A stretch of DNA of 64,000 bases, taken from NCBI GenBank assembly GCA_016584495.1, contig WAID01000007.1:1536001-1600000 (forward strand), given 5' to 3'. The notes beneath the pieces were generated by a model. It was given only the letters and a program-made list of their open reading frames with translations, was not told the origin of the DNA and made no database searches. Shown piece by piece: positions 1-10,111 of this stretch (within the stretch, counting starts at the first letter, position 1; each line of letters starts with the position of its first letter). The stretch comes from Celoporthe dispersa (Eukaryota > Ascomycota > Sordariomycetes > Diaporthales > Cryphonectriaceae). A program made the translations under genes and the position numbers.

Positions 1-995
1 GGTCCAGCCACAGCCGGTATCGTCTACCGAAACGTTTGCAACAAGGCCTGGGCATGGACGGGTAGGACTTCTTCGACCGAGACTCGGCGCTGAAGATCGA
101 TCCGCTAGCCCGCGCCCCAGCTATCCTCTCCTGTCTCTCTCGCTCTCTCCTTTCTTCATCGCCGTTCTCGACCTGGAGAGGATTGTTCCAGAGGTGCCCT
201 GCTTAGCCTTGGCCTGGGCACCACAGCACCGGCCGGCCCAGCAGGAAGGAGGGCTGGGTTCTCCAGGCTAACCTCACCCGCTGCAACTTTGCTCTCCAGG
301 CACAGGGGAAAATCAACCCGGGGATTTCTCGACCAAAGACTCCACCAAACACACACACACACACACACACGCGTTGGATCAACTTTTTACTACTCTAATG
401 GTACAACCTGCATCCGATCCCATGGCCCCAGCAGAACCCTTCCCCCCCCTCCCCTGTATAAGTCGCCCACGCAACCCACAGCGGGACCATCGTCTTGGCC
501 ATCCGCGAGTCTCCACCGAGATGATCACCCACTCACCCCAAGAAAATACAAAGTACACCCATGGTCCCTAAATTCGTAGCTGTTTGTACTAAATGGTATA
601 TATCCAAACTCGTCTCTCCCTCCCAGCCTCCTGGGTCGCTCTATTTTCCTTCCGGTTTTCTCCTTTTCCTCTCGATCCTCAGTTTTTGGCCCTTGAGTTT
701 CTTGAGTGGTCAATTGCTGTGCCTTGTCACACTGACACATCTCAAAGCCGCTTCCGGCAACTAGACATCCTCACTCCCCAACAAGACGAGACCGCATTCG
801 TCCCTCCTTCCTGTTTTTTTTTTCTTTCCCTTCTTTCTCTCTCTCTCCTCTTCCTCCTCTTTCCTCCTTACCAGCCTCAACTCCCTCCCCCTCCTCGTAC
901 ACCCCACCGACACTACGCAATTTCCATAACGGCTACCCACTCGGGCTTCCTCCTGAGGTCTTCCTCCTCCTCCCCCTCCTCCTCCAGTAGTCACG
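1..995. other. Upstream region of the ammonium permease gene
   Basis: There is no credible coding exon here. Open frames are short and low in complexity. The stretch holds an (AC)n microsatellite (349-370), a TATAA-like string at 457-461 and long C/T-rich tracts (about 790-990) running up to the ATG at 996, as expected for a fungal promoter and 5' leader. I looked for GATA-factor sites (HGATAR) that could give nitrogen control and found none convincing. Confidence 0.6.
349..370. repeat. (AC)11 microsatellite
   Basis: An uninterrupted AC dinucleotide run in the upstream region of the ammonium permease gene. Confidence 0.95.
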
Positions 996-2764
996 ATGTC
1001 GTACTCCTGGGTTGGAGCCCCAGCCGTTTTCAATGGCACCAACGATGAGACTGGCGGGAACTCCGGTATGTTTAAATGTGTCAGAAGAGGTGGCGATGCA
1101 ATGTGTTGGTGCGTGGAGAGGCCGTGAATGGCTTGACTGACAGTGACTTTCTCTCTTACCATTTTAGCCACCACAAACCTGAACCAATGGTACCAGTCGG
1201 GCGACCAGGCCTTCATCATTGTGGCCTCGTGCATGGTGCTCATCATGGTCCCTGGCATCTCCTTCCTCTACTCCGGACTGGCTCGACGAAAATCCGCCCT
1301 CTCGCTCATCTGGGTCACCATGATGTCCTTTTCCGTCATCGTCTTCCAGTGGTACTTTTGGGGCTACTCGCTGGCCTTCAGCTCGACCGGCACCAGCGGC
1401 TTCATCGGCGACCTGCACCACTTTGGCCTCATGAACACGCTCGCGGTGCCCTCGCCGGGCTCGCCCCTGATCCCCGAGCTGCTGTACTCGTTCTACCAGA
1501 TGCAGTTCTGCGCCGTGACGGCCGCGCTGGTCGTCGGCGCCACGGCCGAGCGCGGTCGTGTCCTCCCTGCCATGGTCTTCACCTTCTTCTGGGCCACCCT
1601 CGTCTACTGCCCCATCGCCTGCTGGGTGTGGAACGTCAACGGCTGGGGCTTCAACTACGGCGTCCTGGACTACGCCGGTGGCGGCCCCGTCGAGATCGGC
1701 TCCGGTATGTCCGCGCTGGCCTACTCGTGGGTGCTCGGCCGCCGCAACGAGAAGATGATGCTCAACTTCCGCCCTCACAACATCTCGCTGATCCTGCTCG
1801 GCACCATCCTCCTCTGGTTCGGCTGGCTCGGTTTCAACGGCGGCTCTGCCTTTGGCGCCAACCTCCGCGCCACCATGGCCTGCTGGAACTCGTGCCTGAC
1901 GGCCATGTTTGCCGCCATGACCTGGTGTCTGCTCGACTTCCGCCTGGCCCGCAAGTGGTCTCTTGTCGGCTGGTGTTCCGGCACCATCTCGGGCCTCGTG
2001 TCCGCCACCCCGGCCTCTGGTTTCATCACGCCGTGGGCGTCCATCATCCTGGGCGTGGTGACCGGCATCTGCTGCAACTTTGCCACCAAGATCAAGTTCC
2101 TCGTCGGCATCGACGACTCCCTCGACGTCTTTGCCGAGCACGCAGTCGGCGGCATGGTCGGCCTGATCTTCAACGCCCTGTTCGCCGCCGACTACATTAT
2201 CGGCCTGGACGGCGTGAACACGGGCATCATCAACGGGGGCTGGCTCAACCACAACTACAAGCAGCTGTACATCCAGGTTGCCTACATAGTGGCCTGCACC
2301 GCCTACGCGTTCGTCATGTCTGCCATTATTGCAAAGATTGTCGACATCATCCCGGGCTTGCACCTCCGAGCCAGCGAAGAGGCTGAGTTGTTGGGTATGG
2401 ACGACGACCAGCACGGCGAGTTCGGTATGTGTTTTTTTTAATCTATTTTCTTCTCTTCCCTTCTCCCTTCGTCCCTCCGTCCCTATGATCTCCCTGCTGT
2501 CCTACTATTTCCTGTGACTAACAGCCATTGCTTCTTCCCCTTACAACAGCCTACGACTACGTCGAAGTGCGCCGAGACTTCCTCGCTTGGACCCCCGCCC
2601 AGCAGCACCAGAACACCGGCAGCAACAGGCTGATACCAACACACGGCATCGAGGAGCACCAGAACATGATGCCCACGACGAGCAACATGAACGCATCGCG
2701 GGGGAGCGACGAGGCGGAGAAGCGCCCACCACCCGGGTCCTCGGACGCCTCGCAGTCGCAATAG
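996..2764 (+). CDS. meaA: Ammonium permease, Mep1/Mep3 (MeaA) type
   Basis: This gene encodes a plasma-membrane Amt/Mep/Rh ammonium transporter of 513 aa. Exons are 996..1065, 1168..2424 and 2550..2764. The first joins in phase 1 (GNSA-TTNLNQWY), the second also in phase 1 (GEFA-YDYVEV). The ORF is rich in membrane segments from residue about 35 to 430, with Amt signatures such as GISFLYSGLARRKSAL and DYAGGGPVEIGSG. In the pore, the first twin-histidine position is Glu199 (in PVEIGSGMSAL), while the second is intact (His348, in FAEHAVGG). In yeast, Mep1 and Mep3 carry Glu at this site and Mep2 carries His. This therefore looks like the lower-affinity, high-capacity branch (MeaA of Aspergillus). 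The cytosolic tail (residues about 440-513) is hydrophilic and ends SDASQSQ. Length and architecture are normal for fungal Mep proteins. Confidence 0.95.
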
Positions 2765-4922
2765 GAACACGCTGCTGTAGGCGCTCTGGCCGGGCTCGCG
2801 AGGGAGGGTGGACGGGTCACCACCTCCACGTCTTGAATACTGCCTTGTCTTTTCTCTCTCTCTCTCTCTCTCTTCTCGTCTATGTTTATAGCATACAGAC
2901 ACATGTTTCTCTTTTCTCTTGGGTACTACTGGCATAGGCGCAGGTCTGCATTTTCTCCGGGGGGTCTTTTATTGAGCTACAAAAAGTTGGCATAACCTAT
3001 ATAAAACGATGCTTTCCCCCCCAAAAAGGGTTTTCGAATCCTCTGTGCAACTTCATGCGTGAATTTTTATCTCTACATCATCCTCGTCTCGAGTGTAGCC
3101 CCTCCCATACCCCCCCTAATCCTCAATTCTACGCTATTGTCACACGTTTCCAGGAGTTTGTTGCCTCAGTACCCATCCCGATCGATCCACAACCGACGTC
3201 ACGATCTGACCTCATGGGAAAACCAAAATCTCGCCCCCCCCCTTTTAGACCGCCCGAGGCTCTCTCAGGGGGGAAAAGGAAGAACGGGTTTGTTATTGGG
3301 TGCGTGAGCCCGCCAAGACATTTCTTTATCTCTCTCTCTCTCTCCTCTCTTTTTATTATACTGTTCCAATATACAGTGAGTGTGGGCGCACAGGATCGTG
3401 ATGGGGGGGAGGGTTGGGTTGGGGCTGGTACGGATGAGAAAGGGCAAAGACTTATCTGTATGCGCCAAGCTTTCTTTTATTCTTGCTATTTTTCTTTTTT
3501 GTCGACCTGCAAGCGCGGCGGAGCCAAGGTTTCGTGCTATAGTTCTTGGGTGTGGCATGGCATGCATGGTTACTACGCCTTTTGCACGCCTTGCGTCACT
3601 CTTTTCTTAACTTTCCCAGGCCTTTTCTTGGTTTTTCCTTTCTTTTTGCCTCGGGCGTTTCAGCTCTTGGCTTTTTTGTTGACGGAGGCCAAGAGGGTGG
3701 ACATCTGAGGGGCCGATGTATGTAGGTAAAGTACATGGTTGTTTTCTGACCCAGAGGTGGACGAGGAGGGTTCTGGAAGGTAGGTTCACACTTTGGACTC
3801 TTCATGGCTTGGCCTGAGGGAGGTTTTGGTTGATGTATACATGCACCCCCCCGGCTCCGCCTTCTTTTTTTCCCCTACACCCCATCCCCGGCAAGATAAG
3901 TTCAGCCCCAGGCGGGGCCCCGGACCCGAGGAGGGTATCTACCGTCGTTGGCGGGGGGCCGGGAGTCCGGATGTCTTCCTTCGAGATGGGGGGAAGGGGG
4001 AAGGGGGGGCAGCCTTGGCCTGTTCGAGCTAGTTATATTACTTTATATATATGCCGGATAAGCAGCAAAGGGCTTCTTCTCCGCCCCGATATAAGCCAGC
4101 CTTGGGGTATGTTCTGGCAACCTCTTGATAACAAGTCTCAGCAGTGGTCTTGTCTGTCTTTCGCCTTCATCCTCGGCTGGGTTAAAGAGAGAGAGAGAGG
4201 TGTGTGTGGTCGGTCCTCTGCCAGATAGGATTATAGTAGATCATAATCGAGATCAAGAAAAAGGTTCGGGGATTCTTATGTGCAGGCAGTTGAAAGACCC
4301 TCATAGGGGTCCCATTCAGCCTCAACCACAAGGGGACGGAGCGGGGCTTGGAAAATTCGTGTTGTATTTGGCCTGACACTGACCTGCTGGCTCTGTGGAT
4401 TGCTCCTCTGGCTAAGGGCTGCTTGCGCTGAATCATGCGCAGAGCGTTGCAGGATTATCTGCTACCTATCTGTGGGCTCTCTCGCCCCTCTAGTCTTGCG
4501 CCGACTCAACCTTTCCATCACATCTCATCTCTTTTCATTGACGAGCCCTTGAAGAGGGGCGGGTGATCCAGAGGAGACCTCTCTCTCTCTCTATGTGTGT
4601 GTGTGAGTGCACACCTCCCGGCCGCCAAGACTAGAAAATTGATGCACAAGGCGTCCTTGGGGTATCTTGGCCATGCACCAAGTTTCCTCTTGCCTAGTCC
4701 GTCATGACTACAGAGCCAAGAGCGGAATGCTCGAGGAGTCCTCGAGCTGTGTCATCGTGCTAGGTGGCCGATGAGGCTGTTTAAGGAAGTGACACCATGC
4801 AGACACAGTATGGCGGGCCTGTCGGCCTATCAAACTCCCTCATATTCGTCTGGCCCGGTGCTGAAGTTCCCTGTCCGCCGGAGCGTCCCTTGGATGTGGC
4901 TTAGGTTTTCCGATTTTGCGGC
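2765..4922. other. Convergent intergenic region
   Basis: This region lies between the 3' ends of the ammonium permease and the THOC5-like gene. It contains a (TC)10 run (2853-2872), poly-pyrimidine tracts and short low-complexity open frames. The longest open frame (3055..3708) shows no domain, no sensible codon use and only simple-sequence hydrophobics. I see no gene here. Confidence 0.55.
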
Positions 4923-5762
4923 TCAGACCACCTTCTCAAACGTCTTCTGGATCGGTTTCGCAGCCTAAAGATTGCCCACCGTCAGCATAAACCCCGCCTA
5001 CAGCGCTCCAGCCGACCGCGTCCCTCGCTGGGGGGAGAGGGGGGGGGGGGAGCATCAGCTTACGTCGATAAACTTCTCCAGGTCGTTGTCCAAGTCAGCC
5101 AGGTCCTCCCTGCGCTTCTTGTTCTCGGCGATGAGCTTCTGTTTCCTCTTGAGCAGCTCCTGGCGCTGCTGCTCGAGGGCCTCCCGCTCGGCGCGCTCGT
5201 CCTCGATGCGCGCGACCATCAGGGTGTTCTCGTCGTCTTCGTCTGCGTGCTCGGGGTGCTTGGCGAGGAAGTCCTCGACGGGGATGAGGGGGAGCTTTTG
5301 GTACTCGTGGCTGTTCCGGTCCTGGCGCGTCAGCTATGCTACATCCCGGTGGCCGACGGTACTTTCCCGCCACGTCATGTCGCGGCGACGACAGAAAACA
5401 ACGTACTCGTAGCTCTCGCAGGCGGTGATCTCCCCCTGGAGGTGCGCCTGCTCGTAGTACAGGTTCTGCAGCTGCAGGTGCAGCACGTCCACCTCCTGCC
5501 TGGCCTCGGCGGTCTGGGCTTTGGTGTCGCGGGCGCCCATGTAGGCGGAGCGGTGCAGGCCGCGCAGGTAGGACAGGTTCGTGGTCAGCAGCTTCTGCTC
5601 CTTGGACAGCTCGACCTGCCGCTCGGTGGTTAGGGGCGGGGCGCCGGGGCCGGAGGCGGCAGCGAGCTTGTCGGCGAGGCTGAGGGCCTGCTCGCGGGCG
5701 TTCTGGGAGGTCTGCAGGAAGGAGCGCAGAGCTGGGTCGGTGACTATTGCGTCGATGGTCAT
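4923..5762 (-). CDS. THO complex subunit, Fms-interacting/Thoc5 family
   Basis: The 214-aa product resembles the conserved core of THOC5, a subunit of the THO complex that couples transcription to mRNA export in the nucleus. Exons on the minus strand are 5762..5407, 5310..5064 and 4964..4923. Joins give CESYD-HEYQKLPLIP (phase 2) and EKFID-AAKPIQKTFEKVV (phase 0). Family hallmarks are NLSYLRGLHRSAYMG, the heptad-like LQLQNLYYEQAHLQGEI segment, KLPLIPVEDFLAKHPE and a strongly charged coiled coil rich in Glu, Arg and Lys (about residues 140-200). The start ATG at 5762 gives MTIDAIVTDP and needs no upstream exon. Most of the protein is predicted helical coiled coil. This is the short fungal form; animal THOC5 is several times longer. 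The splice model is mine, but the exon joins restore family sequence exactly, so confidence is good. Confidence 0.85.
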
Positions 5763-7389
5763 CTTGATTTGGTGTTTTTTTGGGGGGGTAGGGAGGAGGG
5801 GGAGAGATGCAGTTCAAGGTGAGGTAGGGTGTGTTGCGTGTTGCGTCTTTGTAAGGAAAGATGATCTTGGTAGTGTTGTTGCTGGGCGAGCCTTCTTCAA
5901 TTTCTGGAATAAAGTTGTTTGGCGGCCGGCAGCACAACCTGCAGGTCATTCAGGAAGGAACTAGGAACCCCTGCAGAAGGGGCCTCCCCCACCTCCCATT
6001 GTGGTAAAACCGTCACAGCTCCCAAAGAAGTCCTGGTGGTCCCAGCACCAGAGATGTTCTGCAAAGGAAGTACTTTGGGATATTTCCACAACGATACGCT
6101 AGACCAGAGCCGGGCATTGCAGGCTGGCTGAAAGATCTACTATGCGGCACTACGATGCGTGGCTCGCCGGAAACGAGTGCGGTGGCACTACTGCAAGTAA
6201 GTACCAAGCATGGAAAATGCCACGAGAGTCATTGAGAGACGACCAGGTCGTCAAGAATGGACCCGCCGAGGTCGAGTGCTGGGCTTGGCCGTGGCAATGC
6301 ACTTCCCATCAGCGATGACGGCGAGGGCATGGCATGGAGACTGGCTTGTCGTCGGCTGGGCCCTCTTCCGCGCCCTGTCTCGAGAGCGAAGGCCCGAGGA
6401 TCCCTCCAACGAAGCACGCAGCGCAGTGCAGCACGCCCTGCATATATGTCCATGATGCCCCCACTCCCAGATGGGGACCTCATTTGATCTTCGTCGCCGA
6501 CTTCGTCGACATGCATAAAGGGATCCTCGTCTGTATAGTACTTTTCCCCTTCTCTTTTCCCCTCGGCCTGAGGCGAGACCAAGGGCCAAGGTAGAAGTCA
6601 CCTTACTATGTACTCTAGGTTATATACTAGTTAAATCTGAGTTTACCTGGGGCTGGGCTTGCACAGCAGCGATAGGCGGTTACGTATTCGGTTTCGAGGC
6701 GCTCAGCTGCGCTAGAAGTACTACAAAGAGATAGAAACTGGTCGAGACGAGTTGCAAAAGATTGCAGAACGGACAAGAGGGCAGAGCAGAGTATAGCCAA
6801 CAAAAATTAATATGACTGTGTTATTTTATCCTGAAGAGAGAGAAGACAAGAGGTCAAAGCTGCTACCGGTGGAGCGTTTCGAACCCCTCAACAAACCCGT
6901 CGGGAGGACCACAGCGACTACAACGTTGAGGACCGAACCTCGGGGGGACTAGGCGCTGGGGGATAGGGAAGAAAAAGGGCCTCCGCACATCCGGAGTAGC
7001 GCTGACTCCGGCGCTCTCAATTTCCCTCTTCATCCTCCAAGAAACGGGAGAAATGTGCCCCCTTTCTACATCGTACAAGACGTAGGGGGTTTCTTGTACC
7101 AAAAAAACCAATCTTCGATTGAACGGATCTCGAGTCTTGTATGGCAATTCTCGTCACTCAGGCCGACGTTGTCAGTCTGCGAACCGGCCAATTGATCGCC
7201 CTCCGCCCGAGGCCAACACCGTCGTGACAGGACCGCACACATGTGAAGACGGGGAGTTGCCCTCCACAAGACGTCACTCCCTCAGCCGTGTGCGCGCCCT
7301 GGGGCGTGAGAAGCGCTGGGCTGAGCTGACACGCACGATTCTTCTTCTTCTTCTTCTTGCTCTGTTTCCTTGTCTCTCTCTCCTCCGTC
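5763..7389. other. Divergent promoter region (THOC5-like / Izh3-like)
   Basis: 1.6 kb between two divergently transcribed genes. Several short overlapping open frames occur at 5900-6600 on both strands, but none carries a recognizable motif or splice structure. Just before the ATG at 7390 lies a CTT-rich pyrimidine tract (about 7340-7388), typical of fungal 5' leaders. Confidence 0.55.
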
Positions 7390-9005
7390 ATGGAGTCGAC
7401 GCTGAGCATGGCTTCGTGCTCCCCGCCGTGTAGCCTGCGGGCCGGCGACGAGACCGAGGAGGCCCAGAGTTCCAGCGCCGAGCCCAGGCCAGACATCAGG
7501 AGGAGGCGACACTCCAACTTTGCTCTCCAGAGGAGGAAATCGGTGGTGGCTTCGTTCATGGAGGGGGAAGAGGCCGTCATGCTCAAGGTCAGTCCCCAGG
7601 CCTATCACTACTAGAGACGCCCAGGTGCCCTCCGCCACGAGAGAAAGCTTCCCCCGCTGACCTGCCCCTCTTCCTCCCGCCCCAGGTCGACCTCTTCCTC
7701 TCCGAGCTCGAGCGCCGCCTCGACCTCCTCGAGGGCTACTCCGACCTCCACTTCGACACCACCCTCGCCCGCGCCTACAACACCCTCCAGACGGTCCGGT
7801 CGCGGTGCTCGCAGGTCTCGGAGGAGGTCCTGGGCGAGGGCCGCCGCCGCTTCCACGTCATGGTCGAGACCCTCGAGACGCGCTACCACGACGCCCTGGC
7901 GGCCGCCGACTCGACCGTCGACAAGGCCCGCGTGTCCATCGAGCTGCTGGACGGCATGCTCTCCGACTTCGAGGCCCGCGCCGCCAAGTTCCGCGAGCGG
8001 TCCCTGGCCGGCATGGCCGACGCCGCCGAGATCGTGCGCGCCGAGGGCAGGCAGGTCATCTCGTCGGCGCGAGGGGTCGTGGAGGAGGGCATACGCGGGG
8101 CGCGCCACGCCGCCGAGGGGCTCGAGGAGACGATCCAGCGCGCCGTCCAGCGGGCGCGCGAGCACGGCCTCATCCGCTACGAGGACCTGCCCGTGCCCTG
8201 GCGCATCAACCCGCACATCCTCCGGGGTTATCGCTTCCGGGAGTCGTACGCGGGCTGCATCCGGTCCGCCTTTGCCGTGTCCAACGAGATGGTCAACATC
8301 TGGTCGCACGCGCTGGGGCTCGTCCTCATCCTGGCCGTGGCCTTCTACTTCTACCCGACCTCCATCAACTTCCACCTGTCCACCAGCGCCGACGTCCTCA
8401 TCGCCGCCATGTTCTTCTTCGCCGCCTGCCAGTGCCTCGTCTGCAGCACCATCTGGCACACCATGAACGCCATCACCGACGTCCACCTCATCTCCACCTT
8501 CGCCTGCGTCGACTACACCGGCATCTCCCTCCTCATCGCCGCCTCCATCATGACCACCGAGTACACCGCCTTCTACTGCGAACCAGCCAGCCGCTGGACC
8601 TATATGGCCGCCACCGCCGTCCTGGGCATCGCCGGCGTCATCCTGCCCTGGAATCCCACCTTCAACCGCGCCGACATGGCCTGGGCCCGCGTTGCCTTCT
8701 TCATCGGCCTCGGCGCCACCGGCTTCCTGCCCATCCTCCAGCTGAGCTTCACCCGCGGCTCCCAGTTCGTCTCCGAGTTCTACTCGCCCATCGCCAAGTC
8801 GCTGTTCGTCTACGTCGCCGGCGCCTTTGTCTACGCCTCCAAGGTCCCCGAGAGGTGGTGTCCGGGCATGTTTGACTACTTTGGCGGCAGCCACAACCTA
8901 TGGCACATCGCCGTGCTCGGCGGTATCCTCTTCCACTACACGGCCATGCAGGAGTTCTTCTCCCTGGCCTTCCTGCGGGCCCAGGGAGGATGTCCTGCCT
9001 ACTGA
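7390..9005 (+). CDS. PAQR/ADIPOR-like (HlyIII family) seven-TM protein, Izh3-like
   Basis: The 505-aa protein belongs to the progestin-adiponectin-receptor/haemolysin III family and looks like yeast Izh3 because of its long cytosolic N-terminal region. Izh proteins influence zinc and sterol homeostasis at membranes. Exons are 7390..7587 and 7686..9005 (phase 0, VMLK-VDLFLSE). Residues about 1-250 are hydrophilic, with a basic patch (IRRRRHSNFALQRRKS) and a long helical, coiled-coil-prone stretch. The PAQR core starts at EDLPVPWRINPHILRGYRF and has about seven membrane segments. The conserved metal-site histidines are visible in IWHTMNA and SHNLWHIAVLGGILFHYTAM. The ATG at 7390 follows a pyrimidine tract and is the first in frame. 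The length is close to Izh3 (about 540 aa). Confidence 0.92.
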
Positions 9006-9433
9006 AAAGGGGTCGACGGTAGGTTGGAAGGGGGGGAGGAAAAAATTTAAAAAAAATAGTATCTTTTTGTTTTTTTTTTCTTCTTATCTCTTCTTCTTTT
9101 GTTGTTTTCTTAACAAAATAGACAACCAATCATTAAAGCTTTGTCTAGAGACGACCAGAGCAGCCTTGCTCCAGGTCGTGCGGGGGGTATCATCTATCGT
9201 CTCCCAAGAAATCATATCCATCCCATCCAGTTCCCATACACACACATACCGCGGGGTATCCTGTCTAGCAGCCAGCAAATCAACGCCCAAAACACCACAC
9301 CATAGAATCCAAAGAGTTCGGCAGGAAGAAGAAAAAAAAGAACAAAGATAGGAAGCAGTTTCGTCCGTCCTCTGGCGGGGGGCGTCATACACATTCCGGC
9401 TCCGAACCTTCGCGACGGTTTTTTTTTCTTTGC
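9006..9433. other. Convergent 3' intergenic region
   Basis: This stretch has A/T homopolymers (about 9040-9120) between the ends of two convergent genes. It probably contains both 3' UTRs. No gene is visible. Confidence 0.6.
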
Positions 9434-10111
9434 TCAGCACGACGACATGAAGGCGGCGACCGCGGCGATCGCAGAGCCCATCCAGATGAGTCTCCAGTTC
9501 CCCCTGCTGACATCCGAGGACGCCTTGCCCACGGCTGGGGGTGGCGGTACGGCTGATCGTGCCGGCCGCTGCACCATCGTTGCCATGGCCTCCCTGCTGG
9601 TTCCTGTCACAGTGCTGCTCGTCACGGTCATGGTCCCCGTCGCCGTCGCCGTGTCGCCCATCTCCACCTGGCCCCTCGCCGTGCTGACCTGAAAGCGGAT
9701 GGTCAAAGGTGCACTCGTCTCCGTGTATGGTGCGCTGTCTGTTGCATATAATATCGGTATTGTCTCATTATGCTGCGTTTGGGAGAAGGAAAAAAATGTC
9801 AGCATAAAAGGAAAAGAAGAAAAAAAGGTTTCGTCCACGACAGCACGTGTTGTGTTAGACGGGAGGCGTACCTCGAATGCCTGCTCGGCAAGCGGGCTAG
9901 GTCGATAAGCAATCGAATCGTCTACCCTCGGCACCGTACCCAGGACCAGTGCGGGCTCGCTGTTGTACGAGGTGAGCGACGAGAGCTCCTTGGAAAAGGT
10001 CTGCCCATAGCCCGGCGGTGCATGATGGGCACGCTTTGCCGCTATGGGGACCAGGACGATGCCGAAGATGACGAGGATGATGGTCTCGCGCAGGAATGCC
10101 GTTCGTATCAT
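9434..10111 (-). CDS. Small Ser/Thr-rich candidate GPI-anchored or membrane protein
   Basis: I do not recognize the family. The model has exons 10111..9872 and 9772..9434, giving 192 aa. The intron (9773..9871, GTACGC...CGCAG) is 99 nt, so the unspliced frame also stays open. The N-terminus has a hydrophobic segment after a short basic start (FLRETIILVIFGIVLVPIAA), fitting a signal peptide or signal anchor. The middle is Ser/Thr-rich (TATATGTMTVTSSTVTGTS), as in O-glycosylated stalks. The C-terminus has small residues (ASSDVSRGN), then about 18 hydrophobic residues (WRLIWMGSAIAAVAAFMSSC), resembling a GPI-attachment signal. There is only one Cys, at the last position. The layout suggests a cell-wall or plasma-membrane surface protein, but this is inference. 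An upstream exon cannot be excluded. Confidence 0.55.
   Translation of the reverse strand: MIRTAFLRETIILVIFGIVLVPIAAKRAHHAPPGYGQTFSKELSSLTSYNSEPALVLGTVPRVDDSIAYRPSPLAEQAFEVRLPSNTTRAVVDETFFSSFPFMLTFFSFSQTQHNETIPILYATDSAPYTETSAPLTIRFQVSTARGQVEMGDTATATGTMTVTSSTVTGTSREAMATMVQRPARSAVPPPPAVGKASSDVSRGNWRLIWMGSAIAAVAAFMSSC

Noticed and set aside
1076..2414. Long open frames on both strands overlapping the ammonium permease
   Set aside because: They are GC-rich frame shadows of the permease exon, with Arg/His-rich or Asp/Gly-rich translations and no domains.
3055..3708. 217-codon open frame downstream of the ammonium permease
   Set aside because: The translation is simple-sequence Ser/Leu/Phe from pyrimidine tracts. 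It lies in a probable 3' UTR or intergenic region and has no family resemblance.
7611..8894. 427-codon minus-strand open frame
   Set aside because: It is antisense to the Izh3-like gene, with a Gly/Asp/Glu-rich translation caused by high third-position GC.
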